DNA from: Kryptolebias marmoratus | Lineage: Eukaryota; Chordata; Actinopteri; Cyprinodontiformes; Rivulidae | DNA length: 64,000 bases | Assembly (NCBI RefSeq): GCF_001649575.2 | Contig: NC_051448.1 | Span: forward strand, 18,329,358 to 18,393,357 | Reading direction: 5' to 3' | Shown here: piece by piece, positions 1 to 17,628 of the stretch | Numbering within the stretch: the stretch's first letter is position 1 | How the letters are laid out: the number at the start of each line of letters is the position of its first letter | The notes under the pieces: model-generated | The model's database searches: none | What the model was told of the DNA's origin: nothing | What the model saw: the letters and a program-made list of their open reading frames with translations, nothing else | Translations under genes and position numbers: made by a program

Positions 1-69
1 TTAATCCACGGCCGTACGCCCCTCGTCTGCTGCAATAGGTCCACTGAGGCAGAACCCCCCCCCCCCCCC

Positions 70-221
70 NNNNNNNNNNNNNNNNNNNNNNNNNNNNNNN
101 NNNNNNNNNNNNNNNNNNNNNNNNNNNNNNNNNNNNNNNNNNNNNNNNNNNNNNNNNNNNNNNNNNNNNNNNNNNNNNNNNNNNNNNNNNNNNNNNNNNN
201 NNNNNNNNNNNNNNNNNNNNN
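70..221. other. Assembly gap in a poly-C tract
   Basis: A run of N directly follows a poly-C tract; another C run and a CA repeat lie just after it (about 254-286). Nothing can be said about the missing bases. Open frames drawn through the gap are meaningless. Confidence 0.98.
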
Positions 222-2581
222 TCATGTTGACAGAATTCGAACAATGAGCAACCACCCCCCCCCCCCCCACACACACACACACACACCTCCCTTATTGAAT
301 TGGAAGTATCGAATAAGTAGGACCGATCTGAGGCCCTATCCTGTTCCCCTCTTGTTTGCCGATGCATGTTTAGTAACTTGAGGTGCATCTGATCCGCTCC
401 GGTGAATAATTCATGGCAACACCTCACTGCGTCCTGTCTGCGGCAGTGGAGGAAGAAGCGCCCGGTCACCGGCCATATGGCGAGCCGGCCCCGTCGTGTC
501 GGCAGCGTGCTGTTGTTTACACCCACCCCCGCCTCTCCGTGGGCCTCGTCCGTCTTTTGTCCAAACTAGACGAGGCAGGCTCGGCTCGTCGGACAAGGGG
601 AGCGTGTCACACTCACACTGACAGTGTGTCTTTGTGTCGTTGTGCTAGGTTGTGTGATCGCGTGAGTGTGTCACACCCATCTGTCAGAGTGACAGCTGCT
701 TCTTGCACAGTCACTATGGAGATACTGCAGGGAAACAACATAAAAACAACCCGTTAAACTTTAACGAAGCCTTACTGGACGTGTTGGGAGTTCACTTTCA
801 TTCAGGTTCTCCCATATAATTCCACCTTATGTGGACAGGGGAGGGGCGAAGACTGTCCCCCACTGCCTCTTAAAGTCCAGCTTGAAGTATAAAGGGCTGC
901 GGTCCAGGCAACTCATGTCGGGGTAGATAAATAAACACCCTCCTTCCACATGCATAGGCACTCCTACAAGCTGTTTTCTAAGACTCAGAGCCTTGCATAG
1001 AGCAGCTCTGCCCCTGGTGAATCACGGGGAGGTTTCTCTCAGCGGCATGCCATGTATTCAGAGAGGAAAGGGAGTCACACAGAGAGGAAAGCTCTGAAGT
1101 CCGAGGAGACAAGAAGAGAGGGGGGGGGGGGAACATAAAACACAGGCAGCACCAGAAGGCCCGAGCAGCTTGGGTCACAGCCAGGCGAGGATCCATAGCA
1201 CTGAGTCACCAAACTCCACACCCTGTCCACTCTGAGAGGCGGCGGTGGCGGCCGGGGGGCGGGGGGCTAAAGGAGGCAGGAGTGACACAGCAGGACAGAG
1301 CGGGTGACTGAGGAGAGGTGAAAAAACGTGCACCAGTTTCGTTGGAGCCGATCCAAAATTTCTGCATCAGCGAGGCTGTTCCCAGGGAGAAGCAAGGACG
1401 AGCAGCCTCCGTCGTGTGGGGTTCAGGCCGTCTACGCTTTCCACGAACAGCCTTCACCCCCTCCCACCCCGAATTGATCCGAGCCACGAGGAGAAAAGGC
1501 TCATCCGTTATTAAATATAACAATATTAAAACTGGTCAGCTCGCAGTGTTGTCACGTGGTCGTCTGCTAAATGTCAATTCAGTTTGAACTAATCTAGTTC
1601 TTATGCAACAAATTCAATTTGCTTGCTTCATTTTACCAAATGTAATGCCCCCACCCCACCCCACCCCACCTCCCAAACATGGACTTTAACAGACACATCA
1701 TTTAGGGATAAGTTTTCTTCTTGCCAACACACAAATATGATGATGATGGGCTGAAGTGGAGGGAGGGCGAGGTCACATCGGAGCACAAATCTGACTAATT
1801 CACAGGAAACATGGAGATGGAATATATTGGTGTGGAGGAAGATTGCCGTTATGGAATGTGTGTGTGTGTGTGTGTTCCCGGTTTGCTGCCAAGTACAATG
1901 ATGTCAGAGCATTCTGTTAACAATGATAATAAAAATACCTTTTTTTATGTAAGACTGGGAAGGGAGTTATTTGCACCAGTAGCTCTGTATTCACACTTTA
2001 CAGCTAAAGTTGTTGGTTTAAAGTGAAACCCTCATTTCTTTAGGGAGGCGTAGATCCTCGCTTCCAAGCCATTTAAAGCTGTGTTTAGCCTAAATACTCA
2101 CCATGGTCTGGAAACAGCCCCTCGCCCATTTTTCTCTCACCGGTTTCTTGTATGACGGAGTCTGCTTTTGGTTTGAGCCTGAACTAAAGGGGCGAAGTTC
2201 ACGCCCTGCCTTCAGCGAGGCTCATTATCCTTCTCGCAGCCTAGTAAACGAACCCTGAACCCATCGGATAATCCCTGCCTTCATGTTCCGCCGAATATGA
2301 TAAGATTTCCAGCCTCATTTATTGCTTTATGGCAAACTGGAGAGGAGACACGACAGAGCCAATGCAGCCTCAGCTGACTTGGGTGAGACTCTGCAGTGAA
2401 GACGTTAGCTTGGAGTGTGGTCTTGGGACGGTTTTGCTGTCCTGAAAACTGCAGTCGGTGTGGAGCAGGGTGCTGGGGAGGGACTTCAGTCAGGAATGTG
2501 ATGATGAAACACTGCAACATTTTGGAAGTAGATTTGTTGAGTAACTGGTTTGTTCTGTCTCTCTCTTTTTTCCAATTACAG
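222..2581 (+). other. Upstream / first-intron region of calmodulin, no coding exon supported
   Basis: No recognisable coding exon before the acceptor at 2580-2581. Contents are a GC-richer patch at about 420-700, GT/CA microsatellites (about 268-286 and 1857-1874) and C-rich runs (about 1648-1672). In vertebrate calmodulin genes the first exon codes only for the initiator Met, so an ATG followed directly by a splice donor is expected. The only ATG-GT here is at 2103-2107, and its donor (GTCTGG) is poor and lacks a promoter-like setting. Exon 1 is therefore probably outside the window or in the gap. Confidence 0.6.
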
Positions 2582-8166
<5,585 letters not shown>

Positions 8167-8306
8167 AGCTCGCCTGCCCCATCCTGCCCCTCTTAGAAGA
8201 AAAGAATAAAAAAGGAAAAAAAAAACAAAAACAATGTTTTACTTACCTCTTAAAAAGATGTTCATTTATTCATACTGTTTCTGTATAGAAAATAATTGAA
8301 TGTTGA

Positions 8307-8312
8307 AATAAA
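8307..8312 (+). terminator. calm1: Proximal poly(A) signal AATAAA of calmodulin
   Basis: Canonical AATAAA about 140 nt after the stop codon, followed by AT-rich sequence. It would give a short 3' UTR form. Confidence 0.5.
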
Positions 8313-8675
8313 ATATCCTTCTGTCCACACAGGAAAAAAAAAAAAATATATAAAAATGTACAAAAAATGTCTGCATGAAAAACGATGGTTAGTGATTCCG
8401 TTTCCCGCCCCTCTCCCTTCTTCCCTCCCTCCTGAAGATCAGTTTAGCATCAGTACCCTGATGAGTAAAACAGAAAAACAAAAAAAAAAAGATAACAACA
8501 ACAACTATCCCTGTAACCTTCAGACTAAAAGCATTTGGCCGAACTCCTTCCAGTTCCATTTGCTAGTGGTAAATGTCTGGGGCTCGCTATCTCTTCTTTC
8601 TCTCCGTTTTCTGTTCTTCATGCATGCAGCTCGAGACCGGAGCACTAACACCCCCCCCCCACCACCACCACCAAC

Positions 8676-8791
8676 NNNNNNNNNNNNNNNNNNNNNNNNN
8701 NNNNNNNNNNNNNNNNNNNNNNNNNNNNNNNNNNNNNNNNNNNNNNNNNNNNNNNNNNNNNNNNNNNNNNNNNNNNNNNNNNNNNNNNNNN
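8676..8791. other. Assembly gap in calmodulin 3' UTR
   Basis: Run of N preceded by poly-C and CCA triplets and followed by C-rich triplets. Confidence 0.98.
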
Positions 8792-9425
8792 CCCACCTCC
8801 TCCTCCCATCCCATCCCTCCTCCGGGCTACCAGAGCGTGCTGATTTCACTCTAAGCTGTCCTCTTGTTTGTTTGGTAAAGTTTTTATTTTATTTTTCCTT
8901 TCTTTCTTTTTGTATTTGCAGAGGAGCCCTGTACTGTTAAGATGAGAGAATATACCAGGTTCTAACGTCAAGCATTAAAGTGGAATGCTAGATAAAAGCG
9001 AAAAACAAACAAATGTACAAAAAAAAAATACATTTTCAGTCGTTCGGCATGTTTTGTTTTTATTTGGATGGCCATCTTAGTAGTTGTTTGTCCTTCCCCC
9101 TCCCCTTTTTTTTTAAGAAAAAGGGGGGATTTAAAGAGTCTTACAGTGAGCTTTTTTGTTTTTTTCTTTTTTCTTTGCTAAGATGGAGTGTCTGTCCTCT
9201 TTTCTTGCGAGAGAGAATCACTGGCCTTCACTTTTCTTTTCATTTTTTTTTTTCTTTCTTCTTGTTTTTCGACTCAGACGAGAAAGCAAATGGGTGAGTG
9301 GCGAGCTGCTGTTCGCGGCGCGCCGGTCTGCGCAACCGTTCGTCTGAGTCCAGTTTACATTCATTCCAAGTTGTACATGCTAGTCTTTATTATTATTATT
9401 ATTATTATTAATTTTTTTTTTTTCA

Positions 9426-9431
9426 AATAAA
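9426..9431 (+). terminator. calm1: Distal poly(A) signal AATAAA of calmodulin
   Basis: AATAAA after an ATT/T-rich stretch, followed by TGT/TTATG-rich sequence suited to a downstream element. A second AATAAA lies at 9580-9585. Either could end the long 3' UTR form. Confidence 0.5.
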
Positions 9432-9590
9432 AAGACCATGAACTTTATCATGTCTTATGTCATTTTTCTTATGCCTGATTGTGAAAATGATCTATATATA
9501 GATATATATAAATATAAAGACGGCATAAACAAAGTCTGTATGTTGTTTATGGACAAAGATGGACAAAGACAAACGTGTCAATAAACGAAT

Positions 9591-12041
9591 CTGATCAGCT
9601 GCGTGTGCCGTGTCTTTGGGTGGTGTCGAGCCGCGCTCCGCTTTGCTGCTCTCAGGGGAGGCAGAAGGATCCGGCCATGGGTTCGCATCCACATCCGTGA
9701 CAGCTCGCTCGCTCTCTCTCGCTTCAGACGACCCGGCTGGTTGCTTAGCAACAGGAGCATGCTGTAACTGGGATGCTGGGGAGGGGAGGGGGGATGGAGA
9801 GTTTGAAAAGACAAGTGGGAGTTTGAATAAACCCTCCTGCCTCTGCTGATGACTCCATGTTGGCTTGTCCTAGTAAGGCAAATCAGGCCATAACGCTCCT
9901 GTGGTGTGCAGCTCTTCTGTTTTTATTTTTTTCTTTTTTGTTCACATTACACACCAGGTACAAGAGACACACACAAACAGGAAGGTTTCTTTCACTGTCA
10001 CAGATCTGAATGTCAAAAATGTAAGAGTTGCATCATTTTTACTGTACGTGCACATAGGGACAGAAAGGCAGGAACGCCCACGTAGCAACGGTAAAAGAAG
10101 CGAAATAAACCTAACAGATGGGCGAAATTCTGAGAGAGGGAGAGGAAACATCAGATCCACTCATCGTCTCCGCCAAGCTGGGAGAAAAACGGGGTCTCGG
10201 GGGCTCCGAGAGGCTGGGATTTTGTTCCAACGTGTGGCTTAAATTTGAACGACACAAGGCGTGAAAAAAAACAACCTCTCAGCTCCTTGGCTCCTCCCTG
10301 CAGCACCCGACGAGCCAATCAAAACTGAGACACATTTGACTGACAGATGGGATCGGTCTGGTTCTGCTCCAGGCTACTTCAGCTGTTCGGAGGCTTCAGT
10401 TGTTGTTTTTTTACATTTAATAAGCATTAATACACTTTCAGCTGTTCAAAGAAAACAAATCATTTTAGTTTGAAAGTTAGAATAAATGAGTCGCATCAGG
10501 AAACTGTCCCGTAAAGAAAATGGATCCTCCAGTTTCCTCTCAGTTCCTGCTGCTTCTCTCCTTAAAAGCTTCAAAAAGTCAGCGGGTCCATTCTGTCAAA
10601 AAGGTTCAAGCAGTCAGTATCTTACCTGTCGTAGATAGCCTTTCAAACAGCCTCGGTTTGGAGGCTGTTGGAGAAAAAAAGAACAACTGCTTATGTTGTT
10701 TCCGCTGCTTAAACGCAGAATGATTGGAACTGTGCGACGTGGACGTGACGTGAGTTTAAGGTGTTCGTGACCGGCCACGGGAGAAGAACGAAGGCGGTTT
10801 GAGGCCGGAGCAGCCGTCTGGATTTCGAACGAATCGCTGACGCCGCTTGTGTTTTATGCAAACGCATTTCGTGTGGAGTGTGATGAAGAGACCTGAGGAC
10901 CGCACAGTGAAAAATGCTGCAGCCAAGAAGTCCGAAACGTCAAATTCAGTGCTTTACCCTCGTGGTGATGATGTCACGGAGGGTACATCCACCTCACACG
11001 GACACAGTGTATGCAGATGGATGTTTTGTTTTAAAGACCGGTCAAAAAAAAACAAACAAACCATAAGGTCGTAAACAAAATCCACACACCGACAGCTAAC
11101 GTGTCCTTAAAGGCTAAATTTGGGAATGGCTGCCACACGAAAGAGTCCAAGTGACTGAGCAGCGGTGACGTCCACAGAAGAGCCGTTTGGGGTCGACTTG
11201 TCCTACTTTTAACGATTAGATCGGAGTCCGCCGAGTGCTTTGTTTACATTGAGCGCGTACCTGCATTTCAGAATTGCATATCAACATATCTGAGAAGCCA
11301 CCGGAGTGAACTCTTTCAAACGGCACCATTCAATGTAGTTCAGGAGAACCTGTTTTTATGTTTGATTTCATACTTTAAACTAGTAACTTTAACAAAAAAA
11401 AAAAAGCTATTTGGATCGGCTAGCCTTTAAAAAAACAGATCCACTAGCAGCTAAAATCCACTTTCTGAAGAAGTTTAAAACTCGGGCGACAAGGAGACGT
11501 TCATAATCGGGAGATTGCCTAAACGGTTTGTAATGCAAGATAGGTTCTGCTTTGTAAACAAACTATTTCATTTGAGCTTACGAGCCACGGTATTTACCGT
11601 GTTTTGAGTAAACTCAAAGAATTACCCAGAAATGACCTCACCTGTTGCCTAAACACTCGCTAGCAGGAGACACCTGATATCTGGCGTGCGGTGCTCGCGC
11701 TCTAACGGGGAGAAAAAAACATTCCGCAGGCCTCTGCTGACCCCCGAACCCCCCCTCTCAGCCAATCGCAGGACGGAGAGGGTGTGGTTTCGTCGCTAAA
11801 TGGTGTGGGTTCTTAGGAGCGGCCCCCCTCCCCCCCTCCGACTGGAAGGGACACCTGAGAGGCCTGGGGGTTAAATTAGGAACATCAATATTTTACGTGT
11901 AAATGAAGCAGCGCTCGGTGGAGGCAGAAACGTGAGACGGACTGACCGGGCACAGGTATCACGTAGCAGCACCCCTGGAAAGAAAAGGCCCCGCTTATGA
12001 GACGCACAGCAGGACGGCCGTGTGTGTATACTGTATACAGT

Positions 12042-12076
<35 letters not shown>

Positions 12077-12262
12077 GAGGAGGGAGCAGACGGGCGACAC
12101 GGAGCTCCGCCGGTCGGTGTGGGATCCACTTCTATTAGCATGTTCAGATAAGGACAATGAAGTGAGCCGGAGGAGGCGCGTAAATATAAGACAGCTTCTG
12201 GCACTTTCCACCGTGCCCTGCAGTGTGTGTGTGTGTGTGGAGTACCCCATTAGCACCCAGCT
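9591..12262. other. Intergenic region, no gene seen
   Basis: No recognisable protein or RNA gene. It contains one end of the TIR element (10541-10680), A-rich tracts and a GT microsatellite (12043-12074). Confidence 0.6.
10541..10680. mobile_element. Single-terminus fragment of the TIR element family
   Basis: Contains the family signature: CTGTCAAAAAGG, then GTATCTTACCTG (10617-10628), then a GTAGATAGCCTTTCAAACAGCCTC-like stretch ending near GGTTTGGAGG. The same ordered motifs recur in the longer copies at 12263, 26985, 51790 and 53996. Only one end is seen. Confidence 0.55.
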
Positions 12263-13690
12263 AAAGGGACAGTTCACCTCCTTCAGATTGGTGCTCTGTC
12301 AAAAAGGCTCTAAAAAAATGATGTTCTTACTTGTTGGAGATAGGTCTTTAAACAGCCTCAGTTTGATTTTAACAGGGCTGATGAGCTGTTGGCCACTCCG
12401 AGCGGAACCAAGACCAAAGTAAAGGCAAACAGTGGCATCAGCAGGCGGCTGTAGCACTTCTGCTGCGCCTCAGGGTTCTATATACTTTGATCTGAATAGC
12501 CATTAATGCAAAATTGATGTCGATTTGAAGGTTTATAAAATAGTTTTCTCACTGAATTGCTAAGAATTTTTTCATTTCAAGATGGCAGCGATCCACTTTA
12601 GCCTCAGCTGGACTAGCCGTTAGCTCGTCAGTCTGGTCAGATTTATGATTCATCTAAAGTTGGAAGTCAAAACATCAACTGGAACACGTCCCAAAGTAGA
12701 AAATATGAGAAACTCTGACCTTGAAATCCACGACAGAGGCTGCGATGTGTTCATAAAATGATTATCAATAAAACATTTCTATTGTCTTGAAACCTAAAAA
12801 ACTGGTTTGTATTACATAAACATTGATTTATATATTTTCATGCCTTAAAAAATACCACAATACCACGTCACACACAAAAAACAACCCTAATGACAGGCTG
12901 CTGACCAACAATTAGCATAAATGCTAACTTAACATTGAAAGCGCCTCAGAGAAGCTAACGGCATTAGCATTGTGTTTATTTATACACAAATCAAATATTT
13001 CAAAGTCATCACTAAAGACAGTCACATTATGGTAACTTCAGCTGTTATTTACAGGACGACAACTTCAAGTTCAGCAGAGAAAAGACGAACACGAGGCGTA
13101 AACGCAGCTTTACTAGAACATGTTTCCCTACAGGAAGTTACAGTAACTCGCCACGGCAACAGCTCCGCTGGCTCGCCTAAACGTGGCAGCACAGGTCAGC
13201 GGTAACAAAACCAGTGTTCGACACCCGCAAATACATTCAGGCTTTTCCATATTCCTGATGGATCAAAAGACAATTTTACCCTCAACGGCCCCAAAAAATC
13301 CAATATGGCTTCCTCTCGCATGAAAATCGGTAACAGCTGCACCATTAAAACTTTTTCAAGTTTTCACTTCTGTCCGTTTGTGTCCCAAGAAAACAATCAG
13401 GTGTTTAAAGCTCTTTTAGGAGACGTGTTACAGTGCTTGAATGCGCAAAAAAACAAAAAAAAAAACAAGAAAAGACATTGTTATTGGTTTGGAATGCTAA
13501 CAGCGGTTAGCTTAATTAGTGAGCGTGACCGCTACTTTCCGAGCTGAAACTGGAACTCGGTTAATTTGAGGAGGTAACGTCATTCCCAGACCCAACGTTC
13601 TGACTTCGGAGATAAACGGGACACGGAATTAATCTCTGCGTCTCCAAACTGAGAGATCAACAACAGGTAAGATACTGCTTGTTCGTAACG
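12263..13690. mobile_element. TIR element copy, long, with internal insertions
   Basis: The left end starts AAAGGGACAGTTCACCTCC and carries the family block TTCTTACTTGTTGGAGATAGG, then CTTTAAACAGCCTCAGTTTG. The right end carries the inverse block TCCAAACTGAGAGATCAACAACAGGTAAGATACTG-type sequence at about 13640-13680, read here in two pieces. The interior (about 1.2 kb) includes the segment shared with 3525-3700. No transposase frame is seen, so it is non-autonomous. The right boundary is uncertain because the terminal GTCCCTTT motif is not found. Confidence 0.5.
13015..13170 (+). repeat. Dispersed segment related to 3525-3700
   Basis: Shares GTAACTTCAGCTGTTATTTA and AGGAAGTTACAGTAACT-like blocks in the same order with the calmodulin intron segment. 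Here it lies inside a TIR element copy, which suggests the calmodulin copy is a leftover of the same interior. Confidence 0.45.
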
Positions 13691-15049
13691 GGGTCCACAG
13701 CCGTCTTCGAAGGATCTGAGCTTCCGTTTGGTTGTTATTTAGTGACACGCGTCCAAAATCTCCTCCACGCTGCTGTCATAACAAAAGAACGCCATCACAA
13801 GTAATCCGACCCTTATTATCGTGGGACAGAAAGGGCTGACGCACGTTTTTCTAACGGCCTCCTGACACGCGCGCACGCACACACACACACACAGGCGCGG
13901 AGCACAAAATAACCTTGAAGATTTCACCATATTTCACCTTCTTGCAGCAACAACTCCCCCCAGCTTCATTGCTGTGTTGCATCTTTTCCTTTTAAAGTCT
14001 TCCTTTCAGATTTTTTTTTCGTTTCTCCACTGTATTATTTATGTCAAAAAATTTAAAAAAAGAATTAAAAAAAAAGCTGAGACACCTACGGTAAACAGCT
14101 GGTATGGATTTAGCCACGGTGCTTGTTGCAGCCTGGCTGCATGTCACGGGCCTCGGAGGGTCGTTTTTTTTAGGTTTTTTACCGCGTTGGCGCCAACGAC
14201 AGCTGTGGAGACGTTGGAGCGAAGCGTCACCGGGGGGTGGGGTGGCAGTTCCTGCTCCTCGTGCTCTGCAATGCAGCGTGTCCCACCACCACCCCCCCAA
14301 CCATCGTGATCACGGAGAACCCCTTCACATCGGTCCCGGTGCCTTTCCTTTTCAATTAATGGGACCCTTGACCTCGGCCCGCCCCATTTGTCTCACAGTG
14401 CATTTTTTATGTTTGTTAGTTTGTTTTGTTTTCAGTTTTATGCCCCCCCCTCAGTCATATCCCCCTCTTTAGCCCCTCCTCCCCCCCACCACCGTCTTTT
14501 AAGGCTCTCCCTCACGGGTGCCAGGCCTCACTCTGTTTACCTCGAAGAATAGGCTCATCCATCTTTGATTGCTGTGAAATATTACAGCTGTGTCACAACA
14601 ACCCGGCTCCTCTGAACCTCATGCAATATTCAGAGGCGATGATATAAGATTCCTGCTAATGAAAAAAAAAAAAAAAAAAAAACCCAGCAGGCAATACAAA
14701 CAGCCCTTTAATAACGGCCTGGCGGAACAGGCTGCTCCCCGTGTTGATCTGAGAGGGGGGGTGGGGGTGGGGGGTGAAGGTTAACCGGTTCTGGCCAGAG
14801 GCAGAGGGTCCCTATGAGTCACCGACCCGCCTGCTCTCCGGGGCAACCGCTTTTCCGTCGTTTCGCACTGTCCCGCCATCCTTGCTGCGTGAACCGAGCG
14901 CAGTCTCAACCCAGGCCCTGACCCGACCTGGGAGGAACGCGCGTCACCCGCCACCGTCGCCTTTCACGCCAAACTTTGGATCTCGGGTCGTTTTCCTATC
15001 TGTCGAGGGTCAAACCTTACACGTGACCTTGTGCTCATTTAGGGTCGCT
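13691..15049. other. Intergenic region, no gene seen
   Basis: Low-complexity A/T tracts (14049-14073, 14660-14682), CCCC/GGGG runs and a CA repeat near 13875. The stretch at about 14560-14660 is balanced in composition with TTGATTGCTGTGAAATATTA-type sequence and could be a conserved non-coding element, but this cannot be judged without alignment. No gene recognised. Confidence 0.5.
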
Positions 15050-15400
15050 TAAAACCACGTCAAACTTTAGCTCAATGCCTGTGCGGCTGACTGAGCTGTA
15101 GCCGTTTCTCGTGTTGGCTGACGTCGATCAGCTGGGGCGGCCATCTTGAACTGGGTTGGCTCCAAAGGAGAAGATCTCGTTCTACATATAGGGCTCAAAG
15201 CATATGTCGGGATGACTCTCAGGCACTACCACAGCACCTTTCAGCTGAATATCTGCACATTTGGTTAAGTTAGAGCCACTTTCGGGTTGGTTGAGGTGGA
15301 TTAACTGTGGCGGCCATCTTGAACAGGGCTGACTCTAAAGGCTGATGAGTAGATGTACATCCAGGGATCACTTTCTCCAAGTTTCATTCCAAGAACAATA
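15050..15400 (+). repeat. Dispersed ~300-bp repeat, two partial units
   Basis: Unit landmarks in order: TTAGCTCAAT.CCTGTG, GACTGAGCTGTAGCC, then CGGCCATCTTGAACTGG, then a direct second pass (GCACTACCACAGCACC, TCAGCTGAATATCTGCACA, GCGGCCATCTTGAACAGGG). The same landmark series recurs at 16840, 18930, 26230, 38555, 40385, 42680, 52060 and 59800. No coding capacity inferred. Confidence 0.6.
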
Positions 15401-15581
15401 ACATGATCACCTGCCTTTCACCAGTGAATGAACCTTTTATTTACACTTATATATTTTAATATTTACATTTACTCTTTATGGACTGTATAGTTTTTCACTC
15501 AGTATCTGTGTCACTGCTGTATAATTGTTCTTCTTTGTATTAATTTTTATATTTTATTGTGTATCCTGTTTCCTTCTAGGC

Positions 15582-16069
15582 CAGGGGTGTCAAACCCAGT
15601 GACCCAAGGGGGCCAAAATTAAAAATTTGGTCCTAGCCAAGGGCCAGTCAGGATCAATATTTATTTTAGATGTATTATGTCAAATCATTCATATAGAACT
15701 ATCAATGACCTTTTCCCAGTTACAGATTATACAGAATTTAGAGCAAACATGCTTTAATGAACACAGACAAATAGATCAAACTTCAAAAAGCACATCATTA
15801 GCTGTCATTTCTTATGCCTCACTTAGCTTTTAAATGAATTTTTTAACATTAAAACAGACAAAAACCTGATCATACAGAAATTAACACTATCTTGTTGGCT
15901 TCTAAGTCACTGTCAAGAGAAAACTTCACTAATTAGGCTCAGTTTTTTTAAGCAAAATAAGAATCAGAGACTCGATCTGTCCCAGACTAGAGGGCTGGAC
16001 CTGATTAAATCTAAACGTTATCTTGGGGGCCGGATCTGGCCCGCGGGCCTCGAGTTTGACACGTGTTGG
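15582..16069. mobile_element. hAT-like MITE
   Basis: Starts CAGGGGTGTCAAAC and ends GTTTGACACGTGTTGG, an imperfect terminal inverted repeat. It is flanked by CTAGGCC on both sides (15576-15582 and 16070-16076), allowing one base of boundary ambiguity. Internal features are the GGGGCCAAAATT block near the left end and GGCCGGATCTGGCCCGCGGG near the right end, typical of non-autonomous hAT elements common in vertebrates. About 490 bp, AT-rich interior, no transposase frame. Confidence 0.7.
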
Positions 16070-16076
16070 CTAGGCC

Positions 16077-16839
16077 CTGTGACAGAAAACCAGAACTTCT
16101 AGCCTAAATGAAACTGCAGTACTACTCCTACTACAGTCCGCGCAGGCTAACTGGTCATTTTCGCGGCCAAGAATACAAAACTCAGGAAAAAGTTGATTTT
16201 TTTTTGCGCTGGGCCGACGGTGGCACGTTACGCTAACGAGGCAAACTGCATATGAGGCACGAAGGAAGATGGTGCAGATCAGAAGCGAGAGTTCTTGGAC
16301 TTATCCAAGATTTTTATCGACCTGAAAGAATGTCCTAACGGGTTCAGACATGTCGGGTGCGGAAGGTGTGTCTCCCACACAACACGGGTTCTTAAAAGTC
16401 TGCATTCGCCACGTTCACAGACCTACAACGTGTAGAATTTCAAGGCCAGGCAGGCCTTGTTTGAACACAGGGTTTTACCGGCTGCTTAGGGGGAAAGGGG
16501 GCAGTAGTTAGGTATGCTTGAGTTCTCTTTGGTTGTTCTTGTTTGTTTGTTTTTTTTGTCTTCTTTCTTTCACATTAAAAATCTTCAAAGGGGTAATTTT
16601 GATGCATAAATTACACCCACGCACAAATTCTTTTAAAATTGCCAGCTGTACGGCAACAAACAGACAGAATACCAGGGAATTCCTCTTTGCAATCCACCCT
16701 AAACCGTGCCCAGGCTGCATGTAGCTTGTGACAGCTTGTGGCTGCATGTCGCTTGCAGTACTAGTAGTGAATTATACTTTTGTAGAGCTGACTTTGACAG
16801 TTAATGCCAAATGTTCGGGCGAAAGTGTTGGGCGTTGCA
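16077..16839. other. Intergenic region, no gene seen
   Basis: No recognisable gene or RNA. T-rich tracts at about 16196-16205 and 16540-16557. Confidence 0.5.
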
Positions 16840-17225
16840 TAGAGCTTGGAGTGTGAGTTGGGGGTTAACCTGAGCTAGTACCTCAACCAGTTTTACCTCA
16901 ACATCTGCAAAACCGACTGAGACTCTTCTCGTGTTTCGTAAGATCAGCCATCTTGAACTGGACTGAGTCCAGAAGGTTATCAGTTGTACATGGGACGCCC
17001 AGTGATTATATTTTCTGAAAGATTCAAGAGAATTTGAGCGGTGGTTGGCGAGATGTTTCGCAAACAGACCGAAGGTTTTAGACACAGATCTCAGGCAATC
17101 TGTCAGCGCTCGGAATATGTGTTGGAGACCAACTTCGGCTACTATCCAAATGGCAAATTTTAGCTCGGCATCTGTAAAAGTGACTGAGTTGGAGCCATTT
17201 TTGTGTTCTAAAAACCTTCGCTGTG
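16840..17225 (+). repeat. Dispersed ~300-bp repeat, two units in tandem
   Basis: The first unit has TCAACATCTGCAAAACCGAC, CAGCCATCTTGAACTGGAC, CCAGTGATTATATTTTCTGA and CGAGATGTTTCGCAAACAG. The second unit follows directly with TTAGCTCGGCATCTGTAAAA and GTTGGAGCCATTTTTGTGT. The order and spacing match the array at 38555-39435. Confidence 0.6.
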
Positions 17226-17295
17226 TGCCTTTCGCCTTTCCCACGTGAAAAAGCAAATGTAGCATGGACGTGTTTGTTTGTACATCCTACTGAAT

Positions 17296-17628
17296 GGGGG
17301 GAGGGAGGGAGGGAGGGAGGGNNNNNNNNNNNNNNNNNNNNNNNNNNNNNNNNNNNNNNNNNNNNNNNNNNNNNNNNNNNNNNNNNNNNNNNNNNNNNNN
17401 NNNNNNNNNNNNNNNNNNNNNNNNNNNNNNNNNNNNNNNNNNNNNNNNNNNNNNNNNNNNNNNNNNNNNNNNNNNNNNNNNNNNNNNNNNNNNNNNNNNN
17501 NNNNNNNNNNNNNNNNNNNNNNNNNNNNNNNNNNNNNNNNNNNNNNNNNNNNNNNNNNNNNNNNNNNNNNNNNNNNNNNNNNNNNNNNNNNNNNNNNNNN
17601 NNNNNNNNNNNNNNNNNNNNNNNNNNNN
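17296..17628. other. G-rich (GGGA)n tract followed by assembly gap
   Basis: A run of GGGA repeats (17296-17321), able in principle to form a G-quadruplex, runs straight into a gap (17322-17628). Frames drawn through the gap are not real. Confidence 0.9.

Larger units (their letters stand above)
8167..9590 (+). other. calm1: Calmodulin 3' UTR (probable extent)
   Basis: AT-rich, gene-free sequence follows the TGA. It has long T and A runs, an ATT repeat (about 9386-9410) and poly(A) signals AATAAA at 8307, 9426 and 9580. Calmodulin mRNAs commonly have alternative short and long 3' UTRs, so both the proximal and the distal signals may be used. The exact end is inferred; a gap at 8676-8791 removes part of it. 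Confidence 0.6.

Noticed and set aside
2103..2107. ATG followed by GT as calmodulin exon 1
   Set aside because: The donor context (GTCTGG) is poor, there is no promoter-like or GC-rich leader, and it lies only about 480 bp before exon 2. A real exon 1 is more likely upstream.
8296..9430. Several frames in the calmodulin 3' UTR
   Set aside because: Low-complexity translation of T/A tracts and of a gap; the position fits a UTR.
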